From assembly GCF_003253485.1 (NCBI RefSeq), contig NZ_QKTX01000008.1, positions 138,902 through 202,901 of the forward strand: a stretch of DNA of 64,000 nt, in the 5' to 3' direction. How positions within the stretch are numbered: the stretch's first letter is position 1; each line of letters starts with the position of its first letter. The translations under genes were made by a program, and so were the position numbers. The notes beneath the pieces are model-generated. The model was not told the origin of the DNA and did not search any database. It worked only from the letters and a program-made list of their open reading frames with translations. This document shows, piece by piece, positions 36,728 to 46,014 of this stretch. The DNA comes from Algoriphagus aquaeductus (GTDB lineage: Bacteria; Bacteroidota; Bacteroidia; Cytophagales; Cyclobacteriaceae).

Positions 36728-36868
36728 ATGTTTACTTTGTTCAAAGCCGCTCCAAAATTTCCGGTGGTGAAGCCGGTAAATATCAGGCAGATTCAAAGCT
36801 ACCTGAGCAAGTTTGAGGAATCAATCAAGGCCTTTGAGGAGGTTCAAAAAGAACCGATTCACTCCTGA
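36728..36868 (+). CDS. Small protein of unknown function (46 residues)
   Basis: A short ORF from the ATG at 36728 with the product MFTLFKAAPKFPVVKPVN... ending KEPIHS. The N-terminus is hydrophobic-aromatic. The middle (IRQIQSYLSKFEESIKAFEEVQ) would form an amphipathic charged helix. Support comes from context: it stands alone between the tRNA terminator and a strong second terminator that begins 16 bp after its stop. A transcript must end there and no other gene fits. The same frame stays open back into the tRNA, but those upstream starts are not plausible. No family is recognised. Confidence 0.5.
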   Translation: MFTLFKAAPKFPVVKPVNIRQIQSYLSKFEESIKAFEEVQKEPIHS

Positions 36869-36884
36869 ATTTCAAAATTTCGAC

Positions 36885-36916
36885 AAAGGTTATGGAAACA
36901 TAACCTTTATTTTTTT
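36885..36916 (+). terminator. Strong intrinsic terminator after the 46-residue ORF
   Basis: A 10-bp perfect stem AAAGGTTATG/CATAACCTTT with a GAAA tetraloop, followed by ATTTTTTT. It implies a transcription unit ending here. Confidence 0.9.
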
Positions 36917-36974
36917 CCCTTTAATTTTTCTTGTCCGTGCAAAACTCTATTTTTAAATTCTTTCAATTTCCAAT

Positions 36975-38891
36975 ATGAGTTATATCCACTTTGATAAAAA
37001 CCAATTAATCAATCTGAATTATTCCCTGGAAAGGGAAATTATTCGGACCAATCGATCTGGAACCTACACCAGCACTACGATCATCGGATGTAACACTCGA
37101 AAATACCATGGTTTGTTGGTAGTCCCCCAACCTCAGATTGATTCCCAAAATCATGTTCTTCTTTCTACAGTCCATGAAACAGTGATCCAGCGAGGAGCCA
37201 GTTTTAATCTTGGCATCTCCAAATTTCCAGGAAATTATTCTCCAAGGGGACATAAATATCTAGAGGATTTTGATTCTGAACCCATTCCCAAACTCACCTA
37301 TCGAGTCGGTGGTGTGGTGCTGCAAAAAGAGCTGATTTTGGACACCAACAGGGACAGGGTAATGATCCGATATACGCTAGTCGAAGCCCATTCTCCCACA
37401 AAAATCCGGATTCAGCCCTTTCTCGCCTTCAGGGGCTATCACCAGCTGATGAAAGCCAATGATCTGATCAACAAGGAACATGAAATTGTACCAAACGGAG
37501 TAAAATTCAGGCTTTACCCTCAATACGATCCACTGTTTCTCCAACTTTCCAAAAAGTGTGAATTCGTTTCTATTCCGGATTGGTACTACAATGTAGAATA
37601 CATCCAAGAAAGAGAACGGGGATATGATTACCAAGAAGATCTCTTTGTCCCGGGCTATTTTGAATTCGACATTGCAAAAGGAGAATCCGTCATTTTTTCG
37701 GCGGGTTTGACTGAAGCTGATCCGGATACACGACAAAACGCTTTTTCTAAAGAAATAGCACGAAGAATCCCCAGAAACAATTTTGAAAACTGCCTTCGAA
37801 ATTCTGCCGGACAGTTTATCAGAAGAAGGGACGGGGATGTGCGGGTGATCGCAGGATACCCATGGTTTGGCTGGTGGGGAAGAGACACCTTTATCGCTTC
37901 TCCGGGATTGACACTTTCGGGAGGGGATTCAGAGACCTTTCTGGAAATCATGGACACCATGGCAAGAGATCTCAAGGGCCCACTTTTCCCCAATATCGGG
38001 AGCGGTGATTACACCAACATGACCTCAATGGACGCTCCCCTGTGGTTTTTCTGGTCTCTTCAACAATACATACTGTATACCGGAGACAAAAAAACTGTCC
38101 AGGATCGATATCTGGGAAAACTCAGGGGGATTATTGAAGGATATAAACAAGGCACAGAGTTCCATATTCACATGCTGGATTCCGGATTGATCTGGGGTGG
38201 TCAGGAGGGAATAGCACTCACCTGGATGGACGCCATTACCCCCGACGGCCCCGTGACCCCTCGAATCGGATGTCCCGTGGAAATTCAGGCCCTTTGGTAT
38301 AATGCACTATGCTTCTACCATGAGCTGACGGGGGATGAAGAATATCTTTCCCTAGCCGGGAAGGTGAAAGAATCCTTTGAAACCGAGTTTTGGTCAAGGG
38401 ACTATGGTTACCTTGCAGATGTGGTGGATGGGGATGAGAAAGACTGGTCAATCAGACCAAACATGGTATTTGCCACTTCCTTACCCTATACCATTCTTTC
38501 AGAAGAAAAGTGCGACAGGGTATTGGAAATCGTCAAATCCAAACTCTTAACCCCAAGAGGCCTTCGTTCACTTTCGCCGGATGATCCCGGATACAAAGGG
38601 TATTATTTCGGTAACCAAATCAGCAGGGATCATGCTTATCACAATGGTACCGTATGGGCCTGGCCTCTCGGTCATTTTGTGGAAGGCTACTTAAAGCTTC
38701 ATGGCAAAGCTGCTAAAAATTTTGTGCAGAAAATCATCAAAAGCTTTGATGGGGTAATGACCCAATATGGAATTGGAACCGTTGCTGAAATATATGATGG
38801 AGATGCGCCACACCGACCCAAGGGCTCTGTCTCGCAGGCGTGGAGTGTGGCAGAGTTGCTAAGAATGATGGACATAGTTAAAAGGATCTAA
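36975..38891 (+). CDS. Glycogen debranching enzyme (amylo-alpha-1,6-glucosidase, GH133-like)
   Basis: A 638-residue cytoplasmic enzyme that hydrolyses alpha-1,6 branch glucosides of glycogen-like glucans. The N-terminal beta domain (about 1-265) begins MSYIHFDKNQLINLNYSLEREI with GCNTRKYHGLLV, typical of the GDE N-terminal module. The (alpha/alpha)6 catalytic domain contains GYPWFGWWGRDTFIASPGLTLSGG and QEGIALTWMDAI, with acidic residues in the usual catalytic positions, and ends RPKGSVSQAWSVAELLRM. It is the first gene of an operon with a GT4 glycosyltransferase (11 bp after its stop) and a GH57 enzyme. Confidence 0.92.
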   Translation: MSYIHFDKNQLINLNYSLEREIIRTNRSGTYTSTTIIGCNTRKYHGLLVVPQPQIDSQNHVLLSTVHETVIQRGASFNLGISKFPGNYSPRGHKYLEDFDSEPIPKLTYRVGGVVLQKELILDTNRDRVMIRYTLVEAHSPTKIRIQPFLAFRGYHQLMKANDLINKEHEIVPNGVKFRLYPQYDPLFLQLSKKCEFVSIPDWYYNVEYIQERERGYDYQEDLFVPGYFEFDIAKGESVIFSAGLTEADPDTRQNAFSKEIARRIPRNNFENCLRNSAGQFIRRRDGDVRVIAGYPWFGWWGRDTFIASPGLTLSGGDSETFLEIMDTMARDLKGPLFPNIGSGDYTNMTSMDAPLWFFWSLQQYILYTGDKKTVQDRYLGKLRGIIEGYKQGTEFHIHMLDSGLIWGGQEGIALTWMDAITPDGPVTPRIGCPVEIQALWYNALCFYHELTGDEEYLSLAGKVKESFETEFWSRDYGYLADVVDGDEKDWSIRPNMVFATSLPYTILSEEKCDRVLEIVKSKLLTPRGLRSLSPDDPGYKGYYFGNQISRDHAYHNGTVWAWPLGHFVEGYLKLHGKAAKNFVQKIIKSFDGVMTQYGIGTVAEIYDGDAPHRPKGSVSQAWSVAELLRMMDIVKRI

Positions 38892-38902
38892 AGACTTTTT
38901 AT

Positions 38903-40192
38903 ATGAGAGTATTGATGTTTGGTTGGGAATTTCCACCACATATTTCAGGCGGACTGGGCACAGCATGTTATGGCTTGGTGCAAGGAATGAACCACCACAA
39001 TCAGGAGGTGATCTTTGTAGTCCCAAAATTATGGGGTGACGAAGAGCCCCTTGCCGATTTTGTAAATGCCAGTGATATAACAATCGACTATAGAGAAAGG
39101 AAATTTAAAAAGATCTGGAAAAACCTCACTTACCTTGAGGTAAACAGCTTTCTGGTTCCTTATTTGGGACCGGAAGAGTTCAAAAAATTCACAGATTATG
39201 CCATTCACGATCGTACCGATGTGGATGAAAGTATATTTTCCAACAAGTTTGAGTTTAGTGGAAAATACGGCAAAAATCTGATGGAGGAAGTATCTCGCTA
39301 TGCGCTGGTAGGTGCACAAATAGCCCGAGATCGAAAGGATTTTGACATTATCCATGCACACGATTGGCTAGCTTATCCGGCAGGAATTGCTGCCAAAGAA
39401 ATCAGCGGAAAACCCTTGGTAGTCCATGTCCACGCTACCGAATATGACCGATCCGGGGAATCTGTCAATGGACCTGTCTATGAAATAGAACGAGCAGGAA
39501 TGCATGCAGCAGATCATATCGTAGCGGTAAGTCAATTGACCAAAAACATCTGTGTCAGAAAATATGGTGTCCCCGCAGAAAAGGTGACCGTATTGCACAA
39601 TGCTGTATTGGATGCCAGTATCATCAAATCCGCTTATCAGAAAAAAGTCCCTGAAAAAATCGTCACCTTCCTTGGCCGGATCACCTTCCAAAAAGGACCT
39701 GAATATTTTGTTGAAGCCGCTAAAAAAGTAATTGAACGTGATCCCAATGTCCGATTTGTCATGGCGGGTTCGGGTGACCTGCTCAACAGGATGATCGACC
39801 GAGTGGCCGAGCTCAGGATGGGGACCAAGTTCCATTTTACCGGATTTCTGAAAGGGGATGATGTAGATCATATGTATGCCATCAGTGATGTCTATGTCAT
39901 GCCTTCGGTATCCGAACCTTTTGGAATTGCTCCTTTGGAAGCTGTCCGACACAATACTCCAGTGATTATTTCTAAGCAATCCGGAGTAGCAGAGGTACTG
40001 AAAAATGCGATAAAAATAGATTTCTGGGATGTAGACGCCATGGCTGATGCCATTTTTGGGCTGTTGCATTATGACAGCATCTCAAGGATGTTTAAGGAAC
40101 TTGGAGGTGAAGAACTGAAAAAATTGAAATGGGAGCATGTCGCTGCCAAACTTGTCACTGTGTACGAAAAAACTTTAGCTCAACGATCATGA
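38903..40192 (+). CDS. GT4-family glycosyltransferase (glycogen synthase-like)
   Basis: A 429-residue GT-B fold enzyme. The N-terminal domain has MFGWEFPPHISGGLGTACYGL, the glycogen/starch-synthase-like glycine loop, and IIHAHDWLAYPAG. The C-terminal nucleotide-sugar domain has FLGRITFQKGPEYFVEAA and the E-x7-E motif SEPFGIAPLEA. By context it extends or builds an alpha-1,4-glucan from a nucleotide sugar. The stop overlaps the start of the GH57 gene (ATGA) and the debranching enzyme is 11 bp upstream. The donor cannot be read from sequence. Confidence 0.88.
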   Translation: MRVLMFGWEFPPHISGGLGTACYGLVQGMNHHNQEVIFVVPKLWGDEEPLADFVNASDITIDYRERKFKKIWKNLTYLEVNSFLVPYLGPEEFKKFTDYAIHDRTDVDESIFSNKFEFSGKYGKNLMEEVSRYALVGAQIARDRKDFDIIHAHDWLAYPAGIAAKEISGKPLVVHVHATEYDRSGESVNGPVYEIERAGMHAADHIVAVSQLTKNICVRKYGVPAEKVTVLHNAVLDASIIKSAYQKKVPEKIVTFLGRITFQKGPEYFVEAAKKVIERDPNVRFVMAGSGDLLNRMIDRVAELRMGTKFHFTGFLKGDDVDHMYAISDVYVMPSVSEPFGIAPLEAVRHNTPVIISKQSGVAEVLKNAIKIDFWDVDAMADAIFGLLHYDSISRMFKELGGEELKKLKWEHVAAKLVTVYEKTLAQRS

Positions 40193-41382
40193 GAACCGTC
40201 TGCTTTTATTTCCAGGTCCACCAGCCCTTTAGGATCAAGCCTTATAGATTCTTTGATATCGGAGAGGATCATTACTACTGGGACGACTATCTCAATAGAA
40301 ATGTAATCCGAAAAGTGGCTCAAAAATGCTACCTCCCCATGAATGCACTTTTGATGGAGCTCATTCAAAAGTACAATGGACGGTTTAAAGTGGCCTTTTC
40401 GATTTCGGGTACATTTCTGGACCAGATGGAAGCTTATGCTCCCGATGTTTTGGAAAGCTTCCAAAAACTGGTAGCTACAGGACATGCAGAACTTCTCAAC
40501 GAGACCTATTCCCATTCCTTGGCTGCCCTGAAGAGTAAAGAAGAATTCTTTTCCTTGGTAAAAAAGCACCAAGAAAAAATAAAACAGCTTTTCAATGGGT
40601 ATTCGCCTACCGTTTTTAGAAATACAGAGTTGATTTACTCAGACCAAATCGGGGAAATGGTCGCTGAATTGGGCTACCAAGCGATGCTCACTGAAGGAGC
40701 AAAACATGTCCTTGGTTGGAAAAGCCCCAACTATGTCTATTCCAATGCCAACAAGCCCGAATTGAAAGTTCTTTTGAAAAACTTCCGTCTTTCCGATGAT
40801 ATTGCCTTCCGGTTCAGCAATAAGACTTGGGCGGACTTTCCCCTGACCACCGACAAATTCGTCTCTTGGCTCAATGCCATTCCCAAAGAAGAACAAGTGG
40901 TCAATCTATTCATGGATTATGAAACTTTCGGTGAGCATCAGTGGGCCGAAACAGGGATATTTGAATTCATGAGGCATTTGCCGGAGGCTGTGTTCAGAAA
41001 TTCGGATTTTTCTTTTTCAACCCCTTCAGAAGTTGCTTCCGCGGTTCCTGCAGTCAGCAAAATTCATGTCCCCACAGCCATATCCTGGGCTGACGAGGAA
41101 CGTGACCTAACGGCCTGGCTTGGAAATGACATGCAGGATGAGGCTTTTGACCGATTATATGAACTCGAAAAGCAAATCCGAAAAATCGATGATCCGGAGA
41201 TTCTTCGTGATTGGGAATATTTACAGACTTCCGACCATTTCTACTACATGTGTACCAAATTCTTCTCAGATGGATCGGTCCATGAATATTTCAGTCCTTA
41301 CGACACGCCCTATGATGCATTCATTAATTACATGAATGTGTTGAGCGACTTTATCTTGAGGGTCAAAGAAAAGGCCTCCTGA
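40189..41382 (+). CDS. Glycoside hydrolase family 57 (alpha-amylase/glucanotransferase type)
   Basis: A 397-residue GH57 enzyme. Conserved regions are FYFQVHQPFR (region 1, near residue 7), the nucleophile Glu in VFRNTELIY, and the acid/base Asp in MDYETFGEH. The protein is short compared with GH57 amylopullulanases and resembles the standalone alpha-amylase group. It starts at the ATGA overlap with the GT4 gene. An upstream in-frame start (40129) inside the GT4 gene is not used. In this operon it probably cleaves or transfers maltodextrin chains released by debranching. Confidence 0.9.
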   Translation: MRTVCFYFQVHQPFRIKPYRFFDIGEDHYYWDDYLNRNVIRKVAQKCYLPMNALLMELIQKYNGRFKVAFSISGTFLDQMEAYAPDVLESFQKLVATGHAELLNETYSHSLAALKSKEEFFSLVKKHQEKIKQLFNGYSPTVFRNTELIYSDQIGEMVAELGYQAMLTEGAKHVLGWKSPNYVYSNANKPELKVLLKNFRLSDDIAFRFSNKTWADFPLTTDKFVSWLNAIPKEEQVVNLFMDYETFGEHQWAETGIFEFMRHLPEAVFRNSDFSFSTPSEVASAVPAVSKIHVPTAISWADEERDLTAWLGNDMQDEAFDRLYELEKQIRKIDDPEILRDWEYLQTSDHFYYMCTKFFSDGSVHEYFSPYDTPYDAFINYMNVLSDFILRVKEKAS

Positions 41383-41615
41383 GGTCGGGGTTTAAAAAAT
41401 CCATCTTGATAGCCTTTCCTTTCTCCAAGGACTAAACTCTCTTGGATTATCTCACAGGAAATGCCCATGAGTAAATGCTTCTCACACAGGGGAATGATTA
41501 TCCGGGGCATTCCATCTGGCCATTAAAAATCAAATTATAAACAGATGAAAAATGAAGGAAGATAATTCTGGTCTTTTGTCCCTTATTATTACAAGATTTC
41601 TAATCTCCAGATAGA

Positions 41616-41647
41616 AAAAATCCCGGACATCTTTGCCCGGGATTTTT
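41616..41647. terminator. Bidirectional terminator between GH57 and the propeller protein gene
   Basis: An 11-bp stem AAAAATCCCGG/CCGGGATTTTT with a 10-base loop, flanked by A-run and T-run. It is 17 bp past the stop of the minus-strand propeller gene and 234 bp past the GH57 stop. The space 41383-41615 holds no convincing gene. Confidence 0.85.
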
Positions 41648-41663
41648 ATTAGCAGGGAAAACT

Positions 41664-43559
41664 TTAGAAAGTATACCCAAATACCTCCTTCTTGGAAGGT
41701 TTGTAGAAAATCATTCCGTTTTCAGGATCAGAATCATAGACAGGTTCTTTGTCATTTAAGACAATTTTTCCCACTTCTTTACCACTCACCTTATCCACCT
41801 TGACTAGACCGACTCCTTCCCCCACATCTGTCAAAATGAAATTATACACTCCTCTGGATTTGGACGCTTTAAAACGCTGATTGGCAGCCTGACCAAATGC
41901 TCCTGACATATCTTCAAAAAATTCGCGCTGAATCCCATATTGTCTGCTTGCCATGCTCTGATAGCCCATCATTCCCGTACTGGCGCCTTCTGCATACGCA
42001 TTTGCAGCAGCCATAGCGACCATGGCGACCTGCATCGTACGAAGTGCTATCCTTCCTGCCAAGCTGATCTTTGGAGAAGCCCAATGCTGTTGAAACTGCA
42101 CACGTCCGCTCTCGTCAAACCCCAGCATGTTTTGACTGGAGGATAGGATAAAATTGGCTCCGGTATATTCCAGATTATCCGGAGTTTCTTTTTCATTAAA
42201 ATCCACTTTGCCGATAATCTCTTTTTTCTCACCGGTTACCAGATTGACATGAAACACCTTCCCGTCAGCATAAAACACTTCAGAATCCAAGGCTGATTTG
42301 GCCCTTAGCACTCCAGGTCCTTTGATCATATCCTTATTTCCCCATTTAAGATTACCGTCAAAATCGATCAACCCGATACTTCCTTCTTCATCTTGGTACA
42401 TTATTCCCGCTCCAGTCATCTGATCGATTTGAATTCCTTTGATCTTTTGGGACCATTTTTCTGCACCTGAATTTTTATCCAATACGGTCAAGTACTTGCC
42501 TTTTTCTCCCACAGCGATCCCTCGATCCCTACCCAAGTCCACCACGATCCCTGAAAGCTTCTTGGCTGTCCATTTGGTATTCCCAGATTCAGCTTCCATC
42601 AGGGTAAAATTCTTTTCATCTGACACTATTACTCCAAAATTCTCCGCCTTTAGCATAGGAGCATCCTTGGTAGAAAGGGGTTTCTCCCACAATACTTTAC
42701 CCGAGCCTAATTCTACAGCAGAAACCACCCCCTGATTTCCCTTTTTCTGGTAAAAATATCCTTCGGTGAGTCTGATGTTGGCATCGAAAGCCTCGAAATT
42801 GTTTTTCTTATCTGCCACTTCAAATGTCCAGAATGGCTTCCCGGTTTTGGCATCGATTTTTGCAGAGGTTTTTTCACCGATGAAAAGGAGATGGTTATCA
42901 CTCGTTACTATGGGGAGAAAAATCGAAGAAAATTGATCGCTTTCCCAAGCTACCTTACCACTTTCCAAATCAATAAATTTGGTGATTTGAGTATATGGCT
43001 TTCCGGCTTGGTACATATCCACAAAGCTCGCAGTAAGCAAAATCCCCTTCAGTTCCTGAATATAGCCAGAGCCATCATAGTTGAAGGTAGCTACTTCAGG
43101 TCCAATCACCTTGACCACGGGCATTCCTGCCATTTTGGGATTGATGACTACTTCGCCGGTTCGAATATTGATCACCACAAAGTTTTTTACCATGACATTG
43201 TCGGTATACTTCACCAAAGCAAAATCCGATATTTTAGCGTGGTTCGGATCCTCCAAGACCTGAATAAGGTCTGCCGTGTAGCCGAGTTTTTTTCCGTCAG
43301 GACCTTTCAGGGATTTGGCAGAATTGTAAAGGTCCTCATTTGACCAAAGCAGCTTGCCGGTGTTGGCATCTACTCCGTGCAGTCCCCAGTCCGAACTCCC
43401 CACCAACAGAATCTTATTGGGAGTGTACTTGGTCCATTCTACCCCTTTTTCCAAGGAGAGCTTCCATTGCGGTTCTTGCGCATGGGCGGATGTTCCAAAG
43501 GCCAAAAGGATTACCCAGGCCAGAAACATCGATTGAGTGGTTTTGTATAGCTTGTTCAT
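41664..43559 (-). CDS. Secreted PQQ-type beta-propeller protein
   Basis: A 631-residue exported protein. The start is the ATG at 43559: the signal peptide (hydrophobic core near residues 11-22, AHAQ cleavage near 28) follows it directly, and 19 upstream in-frame residues do not fit. The mature protein is built of outer-membrane assembly BamB/PQQ-like blade repeats, for example GVDANTGKLLW, IDLESGKVAWES, KIDAKTGKPFWTF, AVELGSGKVLWEK and DKNSGAEKWSQK. No catalytic residues of PQQ dehydrogenases are apparent, so it is more likely a scaffold or sensor. A helical alanine/methionine-rich insert (about 505-545, ALRTMQVAMVAMAAANAYAEG) interrupts the propeller. Function is unknown. Confidence 0.82.
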   Translation of the reverse strand: MNKLYKTTQSMFLAWVILLAFGTSAHAQEPQWKLSLEKGVEWTKYTPNKILLVGSSDWGLHGVDANTGKLLWSNEDLYNSAKSLKGPDGKKLGYTADLIQVLEDPNHAKISDFALVKYTDNVMVKNFVVINIRTGEVVINPKMAGMPVVKVIGPEVATFNYDGSGYIQELKGILLTASFVDMYQAGKPYTQITKFIDLESGKVAWESDQFSSIFLPIVTSDNHLLFIGEKTSAKIDAKTGKPFWTFEVADKKNNFEAFDANIRLTEGYFYQKKGNQGVVSAVELGSGKVLWEKPLSTKDAPMLKAENFGVIVSDEKNFTLMEAESGNTKWTAKKLSGIVVDLGRDRGIAVGEKGKYLTVLDKNSGAEKWSQKIKGIQIDQMTGAGIMYQDEEGSIGLIDFDGNLKWGNKDMIKGPGVLRAKSALDSEVFYADGKVFHVNLVTGEKKEIIGKVDFNEKETPDNLEYTGANFILSSSQNMLGFDESGRVQFQQHWASPKISLAGRIALRTMQVAMVAMAAANAYAEGASTGMMGYQSMASRQYGIQREFFEDMSGAFGQAANQRFKASKSRGVYNFILTDVGEGVGLVKVDKVSGKEVGKIVLNDKEPVYDSDPENGMIFYKPSKKEVFGYTF

Positions 43560-43633
43560 AGTGAAAAGAATTTTGATCAAAGCTATCGCACCACTATTGC
43601 TCCTGTAATACGCCATTTGCCCTATTTAAAACA

Positions 43634-43661
43634 AAAAAGCACCCTTTTTGGGGTGCTTTTT
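43634..43661 (-). terminator. Intrinsic terminator after panB
   Basis: An 11-bp stem AAAAAGCACCC/GGGTGCTTTTT with a 6-base loop. On the minus strand it ends in T-run. It marks the end of the waaA-rsgA-PRTase-panB run. Confidence 0.88.
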
Positions 43662-43720
43662 CTTCTTTTCTAATGATAAAGGGACTTTACTGGTAAACCT
43701 AATTAAGCTCAGATATTAAA

Positions 43721-44542
43721 CTAATAACTCTCCGACTGATTGGGAAAATCCCGGCTTTTCACATCCGAAATGTAATTTTTGAAAGCCTCCATCATAATCT
43801 TCTGGAGATCGGCATATTGTCTTAAAAATCTAGGCTTAAACTCCTGAGTGATCCCCAGCATATCATGCATAACCAGTACCTGCCCATCAACCTGTGGTCC
43901 AGCCCCAATCCCAATGACCGGAATAGAAATAGACTCAGCTACTTTTTTAGCCAAGGTGGCGGGGATTTTTTCCAGTACCAACGCGAAGCATCCACATTCT
44001 TCCAAAACTTTCGCGTCTTCCAAAAGCTTGTTTGCCTCTGCTTCCTCTTTGGCACGGACTGTATAGGTCCCAAACTTATAGATAGACTGCGGAGTTAAGC
44101 CCAAATGTCCCATCACAGGAACACCTGCACTGAGTATTCTTATGACCGATTCTTTGATTTCAGCCCCCCCTTCCACCTTGACGGCATGGGCACCGGACTC
44201 TTTCATTATTCGGATAGCTGACCGTAACGCTTCAGTGCTGTTTCCCTGATAATTGCCAAACGGTATATCCACCACCACAAATGAACGCCTCACCGCTCTG
44301 ACGACTGCGGAGGCGTGATATATCATCTGATCCAGAGTAATCGGGAGCGTCGTCTCATGACCTGCCATCACATTGGATGCCGAATCCCCAACCAAAATAA
44401 TATCTATCCCGGCTGCATCTACGATTTTAGCCATGGAATAATCATAAGCCGTGAGCATGGAGATTTTCTCACCGCGATGCTTCATTTCCTGAAGGGTATG
44501 TGTGGTGATTCGCTTGACGGAAGCAGAGGAATGTACAGACAT
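43721..44542 (-). CDS. panB: 3-methyl-2-oxobutanoate hydroxymethyltransferase
   Basis: The first committed step of pantothenate (coenzyme A) synthesis: transfer of a hydroxymethyl group from methylene-THF to alpha-ketoisovalerate. The protein has 273 residues. Motifs are [35 protein letters not shown] (metal-ligand Asp), [20 protein letters not shown] (substrate-binding Lys/Glu) and [20 protein letters not shown]. It starts 2 bp after the phosphoribosyltransferase gene, so it is co-transcribed with it. panC is not in the window. Confidence 0.96.
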   Translation of the reverse strand: MSVHSSASVKRITTHTLQEMKHRGEKISMLTAYDYSMAKIVDAAGIDIILVGDSASNVMAGHETTLPITLDQMIYHASAVVRAVRRSFVVVDIPFGNYQGNSTEALRSAIRIMKESGAHAVKVEGGAEIKESVIRILSAGVPVMGHLGLTPQSIYKFGTYTVRAKEEAEANKLLEDAKVLEECGCFALVLEKIPATLAKKVAESISIPVIGIGAGPQVDGQVLVMHDMLGITQEFKPRFLRQYADLQKIMMEAFKNYISDVKSRDFPNQSESY

Positions 44543-44544
44543 GA

Positions 44545-45036
44545 TCAGTGTAGGTGTACGGAATAGTTGTTATCAGAAAAATCCACCCGAATATGTTCAC
44601 TCAACGTGGTGGCCAATTCATATCCTGTATAATCTGGCCTGACTGGGAACAAGCCGTGACTTCGATTGACCAAGACCGCAATTTCCATTTTTTGGATCTC
44701 CCGATCCAGAAAGGGCTTCATGGCATAAACCAAGGTCTTTCCGGTATTCAGGACATCATCGACCAAAATGATGGTTTTGCCACTCATATCCAAAGAATCA
44801 GAGAGCTCAACTCCTGAAGTAGAAATTGATTTTTTGTCCAAAATTACTTCCACCTCCTCTACCAAAATAGGGGAAATCCTTTTCAATTCCGAGGCTAAGA
44901 GGTGTGCGAGTGTGGTCCCCATCCCGGTAATCCCTGCAAAGACCACCCCGGAGGTATGGATATTTCGCTCATATATTTCAAAGGCCATTCGGGTAATTTT
45001 TTGCCCTACCTGTTTGTGATTAAGTACCTCGCTCAT
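44545..45036 (-). CDS. Type I phosphoribosyltransferase (PyrR-like)
   Basis: A 163-residue PRTase-fold protein. The PRPP loop is [19 protein letters not shown], and the overall length and the [23 protein letters not shown] segment fit the PyrR/uracil-PRTase-like group. PyrR either regulates pyr genes by binding RNA or acts as a uracil PRTase. A bona fide upp is present at 21045, so a different or regulatory role is possible. No pyr attenuator is visible in this window. It lies between rsgA (54 bp) and panB (2 bp). Confidence 0.82.
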   Translation of the reverse strand: MSEVLNHKQVGQKITRMAFEIYERNIHTSGVVFAGITGMGTTLAHLLASELKRISPILVEEVEVILDKKSISTSGVELSDSLDMSGKTIILVDDVLNTGKTLVYAMKPFLDREIQKMEIAVLVNRSHGLFPVRPDYTGYELATTLSEHIRVDFSDNNYSVHLH

Positions 45037-45090
45037 GGATTGATTTTGAAAAAGGAAAATTAGGCCAAAATGCTGGGCTAACCAAACCGA

Positions 45091-46014
45091 TCATCGGTGG
45101 CTGTCCTCCTCATGAAGAATATTCAGATAGCTCTGATATCGGTAGGGATGGATATATCCTTCTTCCAGCTTTTGGACCACTACACATCCGGGCTCGTTGA
45201 CATGCGTGCAGTTGTTGTATTTACATTCACCTAGAAATTGTCTCATTTCAGGAAAGTAGTGTGACAATTCAAACTCCTCCACATCCAGAATACCAAATTC
45301 TTTGATGCCGGGTGTATCGATCAAATCCCCTCCTTCCGGTAAAAAAAACATTTCTGCAAACGTGGTAGTATGCACCCCTTTGGCACTGTATCCCGAAATC
45401 TCCTTCGTGTCCTGTTTAGCTTCGGGTATCAATGCGTTTAGCAGCGTGCTTTTCCCTACTCCCGAATGCCCAGAGATCAGGCTGGATTTCCCATGGATGT
45501 AGGGTAAAAACTTGGATTTTAAATCCTGATCCTTCAAGGCAGAAACCTCCAAAACAGGATAGCCGAGCGGCTCATAAATCTCGTGAATGTCTTGAAGCCA
45601 ACTGGTTTCATCCTCACCTTCAAGCTGATCCATCTTATTGACTACCAAAATGGCCGGGATTCCAAAGCTTTCCGTACTCACCAAAAACCGATCTATAAAC
45701 CCCAAAGAGGTTCGTGGTTTTTTCATGGTAATGACCAAAATTGCCTGATCCAGATTACTGGCAATAATATGTGAAAAATGCTGCTTTCGGGTAGACTTTC
45801 GGATCACATAGTTTTCTCGCGGCAAGATATCCTGAATGACAGCCGTTTCTTGACCCTCTTCTTTTTCCAATTCTACCCAATCCCCCACGGCTATAGGATT
45901 GGTGAGCTTGAGGTCTTCCTGCTTAAACTTCCCCTTTAACCGGGCAGAAATCACCAGTTCTTCAACTTTGACCAAGTACCAGCTTCCTGTGGATTTGATG
46001 ACTCTTCCCTTCAT
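45091..46014 (-). CDS. rsgA: Ribosome small-subunit maturation GTPase RsgA
   Basis: A circularly permuted GTPase that helps mature the 30S subunit. An OB-fold (about 1-75) is followed by the permuted G motifs: G4 VVNKMDQLEG, then G1 GHSGVGKSTLLN, then G3 DTPGIKEF. The zinc-binding C-terminus CKYNNCTHVNEPGC is present. The protein has 307 residues from the ATG at 46014, which overlaps the waaA stop by 4 bp. An in-frame start at 46083 would extend into waaA and is unlikely. Confidence 0.95.
   Translation of the reverse strand: MKGRVIKSTGSWYLVKVEELVISARLKGKFKQEDLKLTNPIAVGDWVELEKEEGQETAVIQDILPRENYVIRKSTRKQHFSHIIASNLDQAILVITMKKPRTSLGFIDRFLVSTESFGIPAILVVNKMDQLEGEDETSWLQDIHEIYEPLGYPVLEVSALKDQDLKSKFLPYIHGKSSLISGHSGVGKSTLLNALIPEAKQDTKEISGYSAKGVHTTTFAEMFFLPEGGDLIDTPGIKEFGILDVEEFELSHYFPEMRQFLGECKYNNCTHVNEPGCVVVQKLEEGYIHPYRYQSYLNILHEEDSHR

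Noticed and set aside
39368..40069. 233-residue open frame opposite the GT4 gene
   Set aside because: It is antisense to a glycosyltransferase with all motifs intact and has no recognisable domain of its own.
41328..41510. 60-residue open frame on the minus strand after the GH57 gene
   Set aside because: It overlaps the GH57 end, has no promoter or family match, and no terminator follows in that direction.
41551..41613. 20-residue ORF just before the terminator at 41616
   Set aside because: Too short, no promoter box, and the terminator is explained by the two flanking genes.
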